Of a DNA stretch of 64,000 nucleotides, positions 51,666 through 60,284 are shown in pieces. The stretch's first letter is position 1. Each line of letters opens with the position of its first letter. The notes beneath the pieces are model-generated. The model did no database searches. It was not told the DNA's origin and saw nothing but the letters and a program-made list of their open reading frames with translations. The position numbers and the translations under genes are program-made. Source of the stretch: Parasalinivibrio latis (GTDB lineage: Bacteria > Pseudomonadota > Gammaproteobacteria > Enterobacterales > Vibrionaceae); NCBI RefSeq assembly GCF_036825535.1, contig NZ_CP098812.1:930001-994000 (forward strand). The letters are read 5' to 3'.

Positions 51666-51752
51666 TGGTGCGGGGGGAGGGACTTGAACCCTCACGTCCG
51701 TTAAGACACTAACACCTGAAGCTAGCGCGTCTACCAATTCCGCCACCGCCGC
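51666..51752 (-). tRNA. tRNA-Leu (anticodon CAG), copy 4
   Basis: 87 bases, differing from the other copies by one base at 51704, in the variable arm; the change turns a G-C pair into G-U, so folding is kept. Confidence 0.97.
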
Positions 51753-51818
51753 ATTACCAGATTGTTGCAGTTTTAATGTGTCCGCTCACATCACCTGAAG
51801 AGAAAGCTGCCCATGAAT

Positions 51819-51905
51819 TGGTGCGGGGGGAGGGACTTGAACCCTCACGTCCGTTAGGACACTAACACCTGAAGCTAGCGCGTCTACCAATTCCGCCACC
51901 GCCGC
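51819..51905 (-). tRNA. tRNA-Leu (anticodon CAG), copy 5
   Basis: 87 bases, identical to copy 1. It follows the first tRNA-Met of the operon by only five bases. Confidence 0.97.
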
Positions 51906-51910
51906 ATTCT

Positions 51911-51987
51911 TGGTGGCTACGCCCTGATTTGAACAGGGGACCCCATCATTATGAGTGATGTGCTCTAACCAGCTGAGCTACGTAGCC
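51911..51987 (-). tRNA. tRNA-Met elongator (anticodon CAT), copy 2
   Basis: 77 bases, identical to the copy at 51170. It is the promoter-proximal gene of the operon. Confidence 0.96.
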
Positions 51988-52033
51988 ATTTGCTTTCCCT
52001 CTGAGAAGTTGCCTCCCCGTCGGTGCGGAGCGA

Positions 52034-52062
52034 ATTATGCTGATATGGCACCATGCCGTCAA
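52034..52062 (-). promoter_or_regulatory. Promoter of the tRNA operon
   Basis: On the minus strand TTGACG and CATAAT are 17 bases apart, followed by a GC-rich discriminator TCGCTCCGC. This is the pattern of stable-RNA promoters under growth-rate and ppGpp control. The first tRNA begins about 40 bases past the predicted start. Confidence 0.8.
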
Positions 52063-52252
52063 CGGTTTTTTTTGCAAAAATCGCGGATTTTTTCCGTTTG
52101 CTGCGAAAGTGCGCGAACGGGTGTCGAATGAGGCAAAAACTGATGTTTGTCTAATCAGGCTAAAGAGCATGTTTTTATGTGGAAGGCTGGCAAACCCGAG
52201 GTGGCAAGGAGGTGAAAAAGGATTTCAGGTGGAGGAATTTATGCTGAGGGAC

Positions 52253-52281
52253 AAAAAAGCCGGTGCGCTGGCACCGGCTTT
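52253..52281 (-). terminator. Terminator after ychF
   Basis: AAAGCCGGTGC CAGC GCACCGGC then a T-run on the minus strand, 20 bases past the ychF stop. Confidence 0.92.
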
Positions 52282-52301
52282 GTCGATAAAAGTACCGATT
52301 T

Positions 52302-53393
52302 TTATACGTTGAAGCGGAAGTGAATAACGTCGCCGTCTTTAACGATATATTCTTTACCTTCCAGACGCCATTTACCGGCATCTTTTGCACCCGCTTCACC
52401 TTTGAAGTTGATGAAATCTTCGTAGCCGATAACTTCAGCGCGGATGAAACCTTTTTCGAAGTCAGTGTGGATCTTACCTGCAGCCTGTGGCGCAGTTGAA
52501 CCTACGTTAACTGTCCATGCACGTACTTCCTTCACACCAGCGGTAAAGTAAGTTTGAAGCTCCAGCAGCTCGTAACCTGCACGGATAACACGGTTCAGGC
52601 CAGGTTCGTCCAGACCCATTTCTTCCAGGAACACTTCAGCTTCTTCAGCATCCAGTTCTGCAATTTCACCTTCGATCTCGGCACACACGGCAACGACAGA
52701 AGCACCCTCTGCTTCGGCGATTTCGCGTACGCGATCCAGGTATGGGTTATTTTCGAAGCCGTCATCGTTAACGTTAGCGATGTACATGGTTGGCTTCATG
52801 GTCAGGAAGTTCAGGTAAGAAACCGCTGCTTTTTCTTCTTTTGTCAGCTCAACAGCGCGCAGCATGTTGCCTTCTTCCAGGTGTGGAAGCAGTTTTTCCA
52901 GTACTTCGATTTCGAACTTAGCGTCTTTGTCGCCGCCTTTAGCTCGCTTTGCCTGGCGCTGAATGGCACGCTCACAGGTATCCAGGTCAGCAAGTGCCAG
53001 CTCAGTGTTGATAACTTCGATGTCATCTGCTGGATCAACTTTGCCTGCGACGTGGATGATGTTGTCGTTTTCGAAACAACGGACAACGTGGCCAATGGCG
53101 TCGGTTTCACGGATGTTTGCCAGGAACTTGTTACCCAGGCCTTCACCTTTAGATGCACCGGCAACCAGGCCGGCGATGTCTACGAATTCCATAGTGGTAG
53201 GCAGGACGCGTTGCGGCTTAACGATTTCTGACAGAGCATCAAGACGCAGGTCTGGCACAGGAACAACACCAGTGTTTGGCTCAATGGTACAGAAAGGGAA
53301 GTTCGCAGCTTCAATGCCCGCTTTGGTCAGCGCGTTAAACAACGTTGATTTACCGACGTTGGGCAGGCCAACGATACCGCATTTAAAACCCAT
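52302..53393 (-). CDS. ychF: Redox-regulated ATPase YchF (OLA1 family)
   Basis: Obg-family P-loop protein (363 residues) that prefers ATP over GTP and associates with ribosomes; it restrains oxidative-stress resistance in E. coli. Walker A is GLPNVGKSTLFNALT near 9-23, switch/G3 is DIAGLVAGASKGEG, and the G4 position reads NVND in place of NKxD, explaining relaxed guanine specificity. A coiled-coil insert and C-terminal TGS domain (YFTAGVKEVRAWTV to the end) follow. It is 24 bases downstream of pth, the classical pairing. Confidence 0.96.
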   Translation of the reverse strand: MGFKCGIVGLPNVGKSTLFNALTKAGIEAANFPFCTIEPNTGVVPVPDLRLDALSEIVKPQRVLPTTMEFVDIAGLVAGASKGEGLGNKFLANIRETDAIGHVVRCFENDNIIHVAGKVDPADDIEVINTELALADLDTCERAIQRQAKRAKGGDKDAKFEIEVLEKLLPHLEEGNMLRAVELTKEEKAAVSYLNFLTMKPTMYIANVNDDGFENNPYLDRVREIAEAEGASVVAVCAEIEGEIAELDAEEAEVFLEEMGLDEPGLNRVIRAGYELLELQTYFTAGVKEVRAWTVNVGSTAPQAAGKIHTDFEKGFIRAEVIGYEDFINFKGEAGAKDAGKWRLEGKEYIVKDGDVIHFRFNV

Positions 53394-53417
53394 GTGTTGG
53401 AAACCCCTATGGTTGAA

Positions 53418-54008
53418 CTAGTCTGCTTTGTAGGTGTGCAGGCGATTTTGTGCTTTCGCCAGTCCGTCGGTGAACAGGATGTCGAGACATCTCACGGCTT
53501 CATCCACGGCACCATCAATATTAGCCTGCTCTGCAGCAGGTGCTTTGGTCAGCACGAATCCGGCGACCTTTTCTTTGCTTCCTGGGTGGCCTATGCCAAC
53601 CCGAAGGCGATAAAACTCCTTGTTGTTGCCCATCTTGGCAATAATGTCACGCAGGCCATTATGACCGCCGTGACCACCGCCTTTTTTGAAGCGGGCAACG
53701 CCCGGGGGCAGGTCGAGCTCATCATGAGCGACCAGGATTTCCTCCGGGGCAATCTGGTAGAAACGGGCAAGGGCTGCCACCGCTTTACCGGAAAGGTTCA
53801 TAAATGTTGTTGGAATAAGCAGCCGGACATCCTGACCACCAATGGTAAGGCGACCGGTAAAGCCAAAATATTTGCTGTCTTCCCTTAGCGAGATATTGTG
53901 GCGGCGGGCCAGCTCTTCGACGACCCAGGCTCCCGCATTGTGGCGGGTTTTTGCGTATTCCGGGCCAGGGTTAGCCAGGCCAACGATCAATCGAATGTTG
54001 TTAGTCAC
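53418..54008 (-). CDS. pth: Peptidyl-tRNA hydrolase Pth
   Basis: Releases tRNA from prematurely dropped peptidyl-tRNA; essential. The 196-residue protein has the conserved LIVGLANPGPEYAKTRHNAG with catalytic histidine near 24, FMNLSGKAV, LVAHDELDLPPG with aspartate near 97 and KKGGGHGGHNGLRDI. GTG at 54008 is preceded by GAGAAG and matches the family start; the frame continues upstream without conservation. Cotranscribed with ychF. Three AGCATACGC repeats lie 100-150 bases upstream. Confidence 0.96.
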   Translation of the reverse strand: MTNNIRLIVGLANPGPEYAKTRHNAGAWVVEELARRHNISLREDSKYFGFTGRLTIGGQDVRLLIPTTFMNLSGKAVAALARFYQIAPEEILVAHDELDLPPGVARFKKGGGHGGHNGLRDIIAKMGNNKEFYRLRVGIGHPGSKEKVAGFVLTKAPAAEQANIDGAVDEAVRCLDILFTDGLAKAQNRLHTYKAD

Positions 54009-54110
54009 GTTGCTTCTCGACGTTTTAGCGCACAAGCATTTTTACGCTGATAAACAAAACCCTGCAGCTTTGTTTGCTCCATTTAACGTCTGTCCGATAA
54101 ATTTCGGCGT

Positions 54111-54166
54111 GCGTATGCTGTCGTTACAGAGCGCGTATGCTATCAATTTTCAAAGCGCGTATGCTA
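54111..54166. repeat. Triple direct repeat GCGTATGCT upstream of pth
   Basis: GCGTATGCT begins at 54111, 54133 and 54157, spacings of 22 and 24 bases, about two helical turns; two copies extend to GCGCGTATGCTA. On the coding strand of pth these read AGCATACGC. They lie between the prs terminator and pth, where the pth promoter must be. They could be tandem operators or tandem -10-like elements (TGATAGCAT, TGCTAGCAT resemble extended -10). Confidence 0.7.
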
Positions 54167-54241
54167 GCACCATCACAGGATTCCCGCCAAATTTTACCCA
54201 ACCGTCAACATGGCATGGGAACTTCCTAGGCAGGATTTTCG

Positions 54242-54271
54242 AAAAACAACGCCCCGCATGAGCGGGGCGTT
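54242..54271 (-). terminator. Terminator after prs
   Basis: AACGCCCCGC TCAT GCGGGGCGTT followed by GTTTTTC on the minus strand, 30 bases past prs. Confidence 0.92.
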
Positions 54272-54301
54272 GGTGAAGCGAATAACTGAATGTCTAACGA
54301 A

Positions 54302-55246
54302 TTAGTTGAACATTGCAGAGATTGATTCTTCGTTGCTGATGCGGCGGATAGCTTCAGCCAGCATTCCTGACAGGGTCAGTTGGCTTACTTTGCCGGTTGC
54401 CTGCATTTCAGGTTTCAGCGGGATAGAGTCAGTAACGATCACTTCATCGATAACAGACTCTTGGATATTTTTCGCAGCATCGCCAGAGAATACAGCGTGA
54501 GTTGCGTAAGCGTATACGCGCTTGGCACCACGTGCTTTCAGAGCTTCAGCGGCTTTACACAGTGTGCCACCGGTGTCGATCATGTCGTCAACGATTACAC
54601 AGTCACGGCCTTCTACGTCACCGATCAGGTGCATTACCTGGGAAACGTTGGCGCGAGGACGGCGCTTGTCGATGATGGCGATGTCAGTGTCATCCAGCAG
54701 TTTGGCAGTTGCACGGGCACGTACAACGCCACCGATATCCGGAGAAACAACAACTGGATCTTCAAGACCACGGGCCAGCATATCTTCCAGCAGAACAGGG
54801 GTACCAAAGATGTTGTCTACTGGGACATCGAAGAAGCCTTGGATCTGTTCAGCGTGCAGGTCAACAGTCAAAACGCGGTCTACACCAACGTTAGACAGGA
54901 AATCAGCAACAACTTTAGCAGTGATTGGCACACGGGCTGAACGGACTCGGCGGTCCTGGCGGGCGTAGCCGAAGTAAGGGATAACGGCGGTAATACGACC
55001 TGCAGAAGCACGGCGGAGGGCGTCAATCATTACCACCAGTTCCATCAGATTGTCATTAGTTGGAGCACAGGTGGATTGAACAACGAAAACATCACTACCA
55101 CGAACGTTTTCGTTAATCTGAACGTTTACTTCACCATCAGAAAAACGATTGACTGTAGCGTCGCCCAAAGACATGTAAAGACGATTAGCAATACGTTGGG
55201 CAAGAACCGGCGTTGCGTTACCAGCAAACAGCTTCATATCAGGCAC
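54302..55246 (-). CDS. prs: Ribose-phosphate pyrophosphokinase Prs
   Basis: Makes PRPP from ribose 5-phosphate and ATP for nucleotide, histidine, tryptophan and NAD synthesis. The 314-residue protein has the ATP/metal flexible loop YARQDRRVRSARVPITAK, the PRPP-binding loop VIVDDMIDTGGTLCKAAE, and the terminal ISNEESISAMF. The GTG start (PDMKLFAGNATPVL) with CTGAGG upstream mirrors E. coli prs. It follows ispE by 42 bases. No PurR site is obvious in that short gap. Confidence 0.97.
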   Translation of the reverse strand: MPDMKLFAGNATPVLAQRIANRLYMSLGDATVNRFSDGEVNVQINENVRGSDVFVVQSTCAPTNDNLMELVVMIDALRRASAGRITAVIPYFGYARQDRRVRSARVPITAKVVADFLSNVGVDRVLTVDLHAEQIQGFFDVPVDNIFGTPVLLEDMLARGLEDPVVVSPDIGGVVRARATAKLLDDTDIAIIDKRRPRANVSQVMHLIGDVEGRDCVIVDDMIDTGGTLCKAAEALKARGAKRVYAYATHAVFSGDAAKNIQESVIDEVIVTDSIPLKPEMQATGKVSQLTLSGMLAEAIRRISNEESISAMFN

Positions 55247-55288
55247 GGGAAAACCTCAGGGTTGCATCCAGTTATAGTTAACTAACTC

Positions 55289-56143
55289 TTAGTTTAGTGC
55301 ATCCAGCGCGTCCAGCAGCGGAGAGCGTTTGACTCCTTTTGCAACAAAACCTTCGAGCCAGTTGGGTAAAATGTCGCGGATTTTCTGGGCTTGCTGCTGT
55401 GTATCGAACTCCGCGAACACACATGCACCGGTCCCAGTCAACCTTGACGGCGCGTATTCTAACAGCCACGAAAGTGCCTTATCAACCTCGGGATACAACC
55501 TTCTTACTACCTTTTCGCAATCGTTTTCGTAATTCTTGCTCAGTAACACATCAAGTGAGTGTTTAGGTGTATCCCTTGTCAGGTCTTTGTGACCAAAAAT
55601 ATGGGCGGTGGAGATGTGAGCATCCGGTTTGGCTACCAAATACCATTTTTCTTCAAGATCAAGCTGTTGCAGTTTCTCTCCAACACCTTCAGCGAAGGCT
55701 GCTGTGCCGCGGATAAACACAGGTACATCAGCACCAAGCTTTACTCCGATATCAGCGAGTTGATCTTCTGTCAGCCCGGTTTCCCATAAGGCATTCAGGG
55801 CAACCAGAACGGTCGCTGCGTTGGATGAACCGCCGCCAATGCCGCCACCCATTGGAAGGACTTTATCAATACCAATGGTCGCGCCACAGGGACAGCCGGT
55901 GGCATTTTTCAGGGCTATAGCGGCTTTGTAAATCAGGTTGTCTTCCTGCGCAACACCTGCCATTTCCGGTTCAATACTTACTTTTCCGGATTCATTAGCC
56001 GTAACAGAGAGCGTGTCACCATGATCGAGGATCTGGAATAGGGTCTGCAGCTCGTGGTAGCCATCTTCACGGCGACCGTTGATGTAAAGGAACAGGTTAA
56101 GTTTGGCCGGAGAGGGCCAGAGTGTGGTCTCTGTTGTCAGCAT
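55289..56143 (-). CDS. ispE: 4-diphosphocytidyl-2-C-methyl-D-erythritol kinase IspE
   Basis: GHMP kinase of the MEP isoprenoid pathway, 284 residues. Substrate-binding PSPAKLNLFLYINGRREDGYHEL at the N-terminus, the ATP loop MGGGIGGGSSNAATVLVALN (about 95-114) and RLTGTGACVFAEF near the C-terminus are diagnostic. The ATG at 56143 is chosen over a TTG three codons upstream. It sits between lolB and prs on the same strand, a conserved order in enterics and vibrios. Confidence 0.96.
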   Translation of the reverse strand: MLTTETTLWPSPAKLNLFLYINGRREDGYHELQTLFQILDHGDTLSVTANESGKVSIEPEMAGVAQEDNLIYKAAIALKNATGCPCGATIGIDKVLPMGGGIGGGSSNAATVLVALNALWETGLTEDQLADIGVKLGADVPVFIRGTAAFAEGVGEKLQQLDLEEKWYLVAKPDAHISTAHIFGHKDLTRDTPKHSLDVLLSKNYENDCEKVVRRLYPEVDKALSWLLEYAPSRLTGTGACVFAEFDTQQQAQKIRDILPNWLEGFVAKGVKRSPLLDALDALN

Positions 56144-56198
56144 ATTCTGCAAATCTCATTATGCCGGGGCGAGCGGAGTTGCCCCGGTGTTTTAATTA

Positions 56199-56810
56199 TC
56201 AGCGGATAATTGTCCAGTCAGATACCGCCAGTTTTACCCTCTGCTGGCCATCTGACAGGGTCATCTGGGAAGGCAGTGCTGGTTTGCTTGCTGCGTCATA
56301 ACGGCTGTAGTCTACGTTCCAACGGCCATAGTTGAGGCTTTTCAGCCTGTGGTCTGTGCCCAGGACATAATCTTCGTTCTGGTTTGGCAGGCCAATAAGC
56401 CAGTCTGGCAGCTCGGCGACAGGTAACATAAAGCCGGTCAACCGGGCGAGCAGCAAGTCAGCGTTTTCGCCTCGGTATTCATTGCCGTCATTGTCGATAA
56501 CCCGTGCACCCCGGTCATCAATATTCATCGTCAGGAGGGTTGCACCAAGGAAGTTGGTCAGGCGAAGGGAAATATCGCCATTGTTTTCTTCCCACACAAA
56601 ATTGGCAGAAAATCGTTCCTGTGGGCTGATAAATGCCACTTTGCCTTTCGCTTTCACATGAGTGATGGCTTCCAGCGCATTCCGGTGCAGATCCCAATCG
56701 GTAGCAGGTGGTGGAGTGGGGGTTGCACAGCCGGTAACAACGGTTGCCACAATGATGGCCAGAATCCACTGACGCAGGTTGAAATACGGGAAAGGGTGGC
56801 GTTTTAACAT
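56199..56810 (-). CDS. lolB: Outer-membrane lipoprotein receptor LolB
   Basis: Accepts lipoproteins from LolA and inserts them in the outer membrane; it is itself a lipoprotein. From the ATG at 56810 the product has 203 residues with a signal peptide (LRQWILAIIVATVVTGC, lipobox VTGC near residue 28). The mature part shows HVKAKGKVAFISPQERFSANF and the C-terminal VKLAVSDWTI. In-frame starts farther upstream (56837, 56897) exist, but a TATAAT at 56844-56849 (minus strand) places the RNA start close to 56837. Divergent from hemA. Confidence 0.93.
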   Translation of the reverse strand: MLKRHPFPYFNLRQWILAIIVATVVTGCATPTPPPATDWDLHRNALEAITHVKAKGKVAFISPQERFSANFVWEENNGDISLRLTNFLGATLLTMNIDDRGARVIDNDGNEYRGENADLLLARLTGFMLPVAELPDWLIGLPNQNEDYVLGTDHRLKSLNYGRWNVDYSRYDAASKPALPSQMTLSDGQQRVKLAVSDWTIIR

Positions 56811-57053
56811 TCGGTTAAAGTCTGTACCGGAAATCATGGAAGCATTATAGCGGGGTTCGGCAGGGCCAATGCAATGGGAAAGACAAAAGTTGTTCAAGGT
56901 AATGCCATGTTTTTACAGCCACTGGGCCGGCTTTTTTCAGAATATTCCGCTTATTATGCGGGGTTGGCGGGCAGACCGATCTTTTTTTAAAGGTGCCCAT
57001 CAAGTAGAATTCTCCCCTTAGTCTTAAAATGGTGTCAGCGGTAACCTTATCTA

Positions 57054-58313
57054 ATGAGCTTGCTTGTTCTCGGAATCAATCACAAAACGGCTTCCGTCGA
57101 CCTGAGGGAAAAAGTTGCGTTTTCTCCGGAGAAACTGCGCCTCGCTCTCAATGAGCTTGGGCAGATGCCGGATGTAAATAGCAGTGTGATCCTTTCGACC
57201 TGTAACCGTACCGAGATCTACTGTGACCTCAAGCATGCGGGAACAGGCGTATTAGTCGACTGGTTGACCCAATTTCACCAACTGGATAGCGAGCAGTTAA
57301 TCTCCAGCCTCTACTTCCACGAAGAGCAGGCATCCGTAAAGCATTTAATGCGAGTGGCCTGTGGCCTGGACTCTCTGGTATTGGGAGAACCCCAAATCCT
57401 CGGCCAGGTAAAGCAGTCATACGGGGATGCCAATGAAGCCGGCGCTCTGGGTGGCGCCATGGAGAAACTGTTCCAGAAAACTTTTGCAGTCGCAAAGCGA
57501 GTGCGCACCGAGACCGACATTGGTGGCAATGCGGTGTCCGTGGCCTTCGCAGCCTGCACACTGGCAAGGCAGATATTTGAATCTCTGTCAGATGCTACTA
57601 CGCTGCTTGTGGGGGCAGGGGAAACGATTGAGCTCGTTGCCCGTCACCTTCATGAGCATGGCTGTAAGAAACTGATCGTTGCAAACCGTACCCGCGAGCG
57701 TGCCCAGGCACTGGCCGGGGAATTCGGTGGAGTGGCCATAGGCCTGGAAGAAATCCCAATGCACCTCCATGAAGCCGATATTGTGATCAGTTCCACCGCC
57801 GCGCCTTTGCCGATTATCGGAAAGGGTATGGTGGAAACAGCGCTGAAAACCCGTCGTTATCAGCCAATGCTGCTGGTAGATATTGCGGTTCCCCGCGATA
57901 TTGAAGAGCAGGTTGGTGAACTCAATGATGCTTACTTGTATACGGTCGATGACCTGCAGGGCATTGTTGAGCGAAACCGTGAACAGAGAAAACTGGCCGC
58001 GATTGAAGCGGAATCCATTGTCAGCGAGGAAAGTGCGTCTTTCATGAGCTGGCTGCGTTCTCTGGAAGCGGTTGACAGCATCAAACAGTATCGACAGGAT
58101 GCCGATACAATCCGCGATGAATTGCTGGCCCGAAGCCTTCAGTCACTTGAAAGCGGTGCTGACCCACAACAGGTTATCACTGAGTTGAGCCGCCGACTGA
58201 CCAACCGGTTAATTCACGCCCCGACCCAGGCGATGCAGCAGGCTGCCCATAATGGCGAGCCGGAAAAACTGGCTGTAATGCGTCAGTGCCTTGGGCTTGA
58301 AACGTCTAAATAA
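57054..58313 (+). CDS. hemA: Glutamyl-tRNA reductase HemA
   Basis: NADPH-dependent reductase (419 residues) committing Glu-tRNA to tetrapyrrole synthesis. The catalytic cysteine is in VILSTCNRTEIYC (about C50), with LGINHKTASVDLREKV at the N-terminus, the NADPH Rossmann loop LLVGAGETIELVARHLHEHG near 185 and the C-terminal dimerisation helix. The N-terminal MSLLVLGINHKT with positively charged residues only later resembles the region that controls HemA stability by Lon/ClpAP. It is upstream of prfA by 15 bases, as in E. coli. Confidence 0.97.
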   Translation: MSLLVLGINHKTASVDLREKVAFSPEKLRLALNELGQMPDVNSSVILSTCNRTEIYCDLKHAGTGVLVDWLTQFHQLDSEQLISSLYFHEEQASVKHLMRVACGLDSLVLGEPQILGQVKQSYGDANEAGALGGAMEKLFQKTFAVAKRVRTETDIGGNAVSVAFAACTLARQIFESLSDATTLLVGAGETIELVARHLHEHGCKKLIVANRTRERAQALAGEFGGVAIGLEEIPMHLHEADIVISSTAAPLPIIGKGMVETALKTRRYQPMLLVDIAVPRDIEEQVGELNDAYLYTVDDLQGIVERNREQRKLAAIEAESIVSEESASFMSWLRSLEAVDSIKQYRQDADTIRDELLARSLQSLESGADPQQVITELSRRLTNRLIHAPTQAMQQAAHNGEPEKLAVMRQCLGLETSK

Positions 58314-58328
58314 GCCGACAGAGCAACC

Positions 58329-59420
58329 ATGAAACCATCAATTCTTGCCAAGTTAGAGGCGCTTTGTGAGCGCCATGAAGAAGTTCAGCACCTGCTGGGT
58401 GATCCATCTGTAATCAGTGATCAGGACCGCTTCCGTACCCTTTCCAAGGAATACTCCCAGTTGGAAGAGATCACCAAGTGTTTCCGTGCTTACCGCCAGG
58501 CTGAAGAGGACGTGGTAACTGCCCGTGAGATGGCAGAAGAAGATGATCCGGAACTGGCTGAAATGGCGCAGGAAGAACTGAAACTGGCTCAAGAGCAGGT
58601 AGAAACCCTGTCCCAGGAGCTCCAGGTTCTGCTTCTGCCAAAAGATCCTAACGACGACCGCAACTGCTTCCTTGAAATCCGTGCCGGTGCGGGCGGTGAC
58701 GAGGCGGCCATCTTTGCCGGTGACCTGTTCCGTATGTACAGCCGCTTTGCTGAAACACAGCGTTGGCGCGTTGAAATTGTCAGTGCCAACGTCGGTGAGC
58801 ATGGTGGATACAAAGAAGTGATTGCTCGTGTTGCTGGTGAAGGTGCCTACGGCCGCCTGAAGTTTGAGTCCGGCGGTCACCGCGTACAGCGTGTACCGGC
58901 AACCGAATCACAGGGCCGTATCCATACTTCCGCCTGTACTGTGGCCATTCTGCCTGAAGTACCGGAAGCAGAAATCCCGGATATCAACCCGTCAGACCTG
59001 AAAATTGATACCTTCCGTTCATCCGGCGCCGGTGGTCAGCACGTTAACACCACAGACTCTGCAATCCGAATTACCCACCTGCCAACCGGCCTGGTGGTGG
59101 AATGTCAGGACGAACGTTCACAGCACAAGAACAAAGCCAAGGCGATGTCTGTACTGGCTGCCCGTTTAATCAAGGCAGAAGAAGAGAAGCGCCACGCTGC
59201 GGAAGCGGATACCCGCCGCAACCTGCTTGGTTCCGGTGACCGCTCTGACCGAATCCGTACCTACAACTACCCGCAGGGCCGAGTGTCCGATCACCGCATC
59301 AACCTGACCGTGTACAAGCTGGATGATGTTATCGAGGGTGATCTGGAATGCCTTATCAGTCCGATTATCCATGAGCATCAGGCAGACCAGCTGGCAGCAC
59401 TAGCCGAAAGTGCATCATGA
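58329..59420 (+). CDS. prfA: Peptide chain release factor 1
   Basis: Recognises UAA and UAG stops and triggers peptide release; 363 residues. The GGQ motif is in SSGAGGQHVNTTDSAIR (about 235), whose glutamine is methylated by PrmC encoded next. The stop-codon reading element lies around ATESQGRIHTSACTVAI (PAT-like motif PATES) and DRIRTYNYPQGRVSDHRI is typical. Its last codons overlap the prmC start (ATGA), linking factor and modifier in translation. Confidence 0.97.
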   Translation: MKPSILAKLEALCERHEEVQHLLGDPSVISDQDRFRTLSKEYSQLEEITKCFRAYRQAEEDVVTAREMAEEDDPELAEMAQEELKLAQEQVETLSQELQVLLLPKDPNDDRNCFLEIRAGAGGDEAAIFAGDLFRMYSRFAETQRWRVEIVSANVGEHGGYKEVIARVAGEGAYGRLKFESGGHRVQRVPATESQGRIHTSACTVAILPEVPEAEIPDINPSDLKIDTFRSSGAGGQHVNTTDSAIRITHLPTGLVVECQDERSQHKNKAKAMSVLAARLIKAEEEKRHAAEADTRRNLLGSGDRSDRIRTYNYPQGRVSDHRINLTVYKLDDVIEGDLECLISPIIHEHQADQLAALAESAS

Positions 59421-60262
59421 TCAGCATTGAAAATGCGTTAACACTGGCAGTTTCCCGACTGGAAACTGCCGGCTCCCCATCTGCCAAGATGGATGCTTCA
59501 GTACTGCTTTGCCATATCCTTGATAAGCCATCCAGCTACCTGTTTACCTGGCCCGAGCGTGAACTGACGCCTGCGCAGGAAGTTGAGCTGGAAAAGTGCC
59601 TGATTCGCCGTGAAAACGGCGAACCAGTCGCCTATATTACCGGTGAACGAGAGTTTTGGTCTTTACCGCTCAAGGTGGCAAGCAGCACCCTGATCCCCCG
59701 ACCGGATACCGAGCGGCTGGTAGAACTGGCACTGGATAAAATCACGCCAGATACCAAGGCGGTACTTGATCTGGGTACAGGAACCGGGGCAATTGCTCTT
59801 GCCATTGCCAGTGAGTGTCCCCATATTCAGGTCACAGGCGTTGACCGCATGGAAGGAGCGGTTTCGCTGGCGTCCGAAAATGGGACACAGCTTGGCATCA
59901 AAAATGCTCGTTTTTTGCTCAGTCATTGGTTTGACGCGCTTACCGAATGCGCACCGTTTGATATGATTGTGAGCAATCCTCCATATATTGATGCTGAAGA
60001 TCCCCACCTGTCACAGGGTGATGTTCGTTTTGAGCCCTCTTCAGCACTGGTAGCAGCGGAAAACGGACTGGCAGATATCCGGCATATTTGCCAACACGCA
60101 CAACGTCATCTGGTTGACGGTGGTTGGCTGATGTTTGAGCACGGTTGTGACCAAGGTGCAGCCGTGCGGCAGATTTTTTCCGATACCGGATACAGTGACA
60201 TAAAAACAGAGACGGATTATGCCGGCCTTGATCGGGTAACACTGGGAAGATGTCCGGGCTAA
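59417..60262 (+). CDS. prmC: Release factor glutamine methyltransferase PrmC
   Basis: SAM-dependent N5-glutamine methyltransferase (281 residues) acting on the GGQ of RF1 and RF2. SAM motif I is VLDLGTGTGAIALAIA near 115-130 and the catalytic NPPY is in IVSNPPYIDAEDPHL near 185. The helical N-terminal domain (residues 1-80) binds the release factor. Immediately follows and overlaps prfA by four bases. Confidence 0.96.
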   Translation: MISIENALTLAVSRLETAGSPSAKMDASVLLCHILDKPSSYLFTWPERELTPAQEVELEKCLIRRENGEPVAYITGEREFWSLPLKVASSTLIPRPDTERLVELALDKITPDTKAVLDLGTGTGAIALAIASECPHIQVTGVDRMEGAVSLASENGTQLGIKNARFLLSHWFDALTECAPFDMIVSNPPYIDAEDPHLSQGDVRFEPSSALVAAENGLADIRHICQHAQRHLVDGGWLMFEHGCDQGAAVRQIFSDTGYSDIKTETDYAGLDRVTLGRCPG

Positions 60263-60284
60263 GGAACTTTTAGGGAACTGCGTT

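Noticed and set aside
51949..52170. Minus-strand frame of 73 codons upstream of and into the tRNA operon
   Set aside because: It covers the operon promoter and the first tRNA-Met; no ribosome binding site or protein similarity.
52241..52312. 23-codon plus-strand frame with a strong GGAGG ribosome binding site
   Set aside because: It runs through the ychF terminator hairpin and into the end of ychF; codons are dictated by the hairpin, and no promoter is evident.
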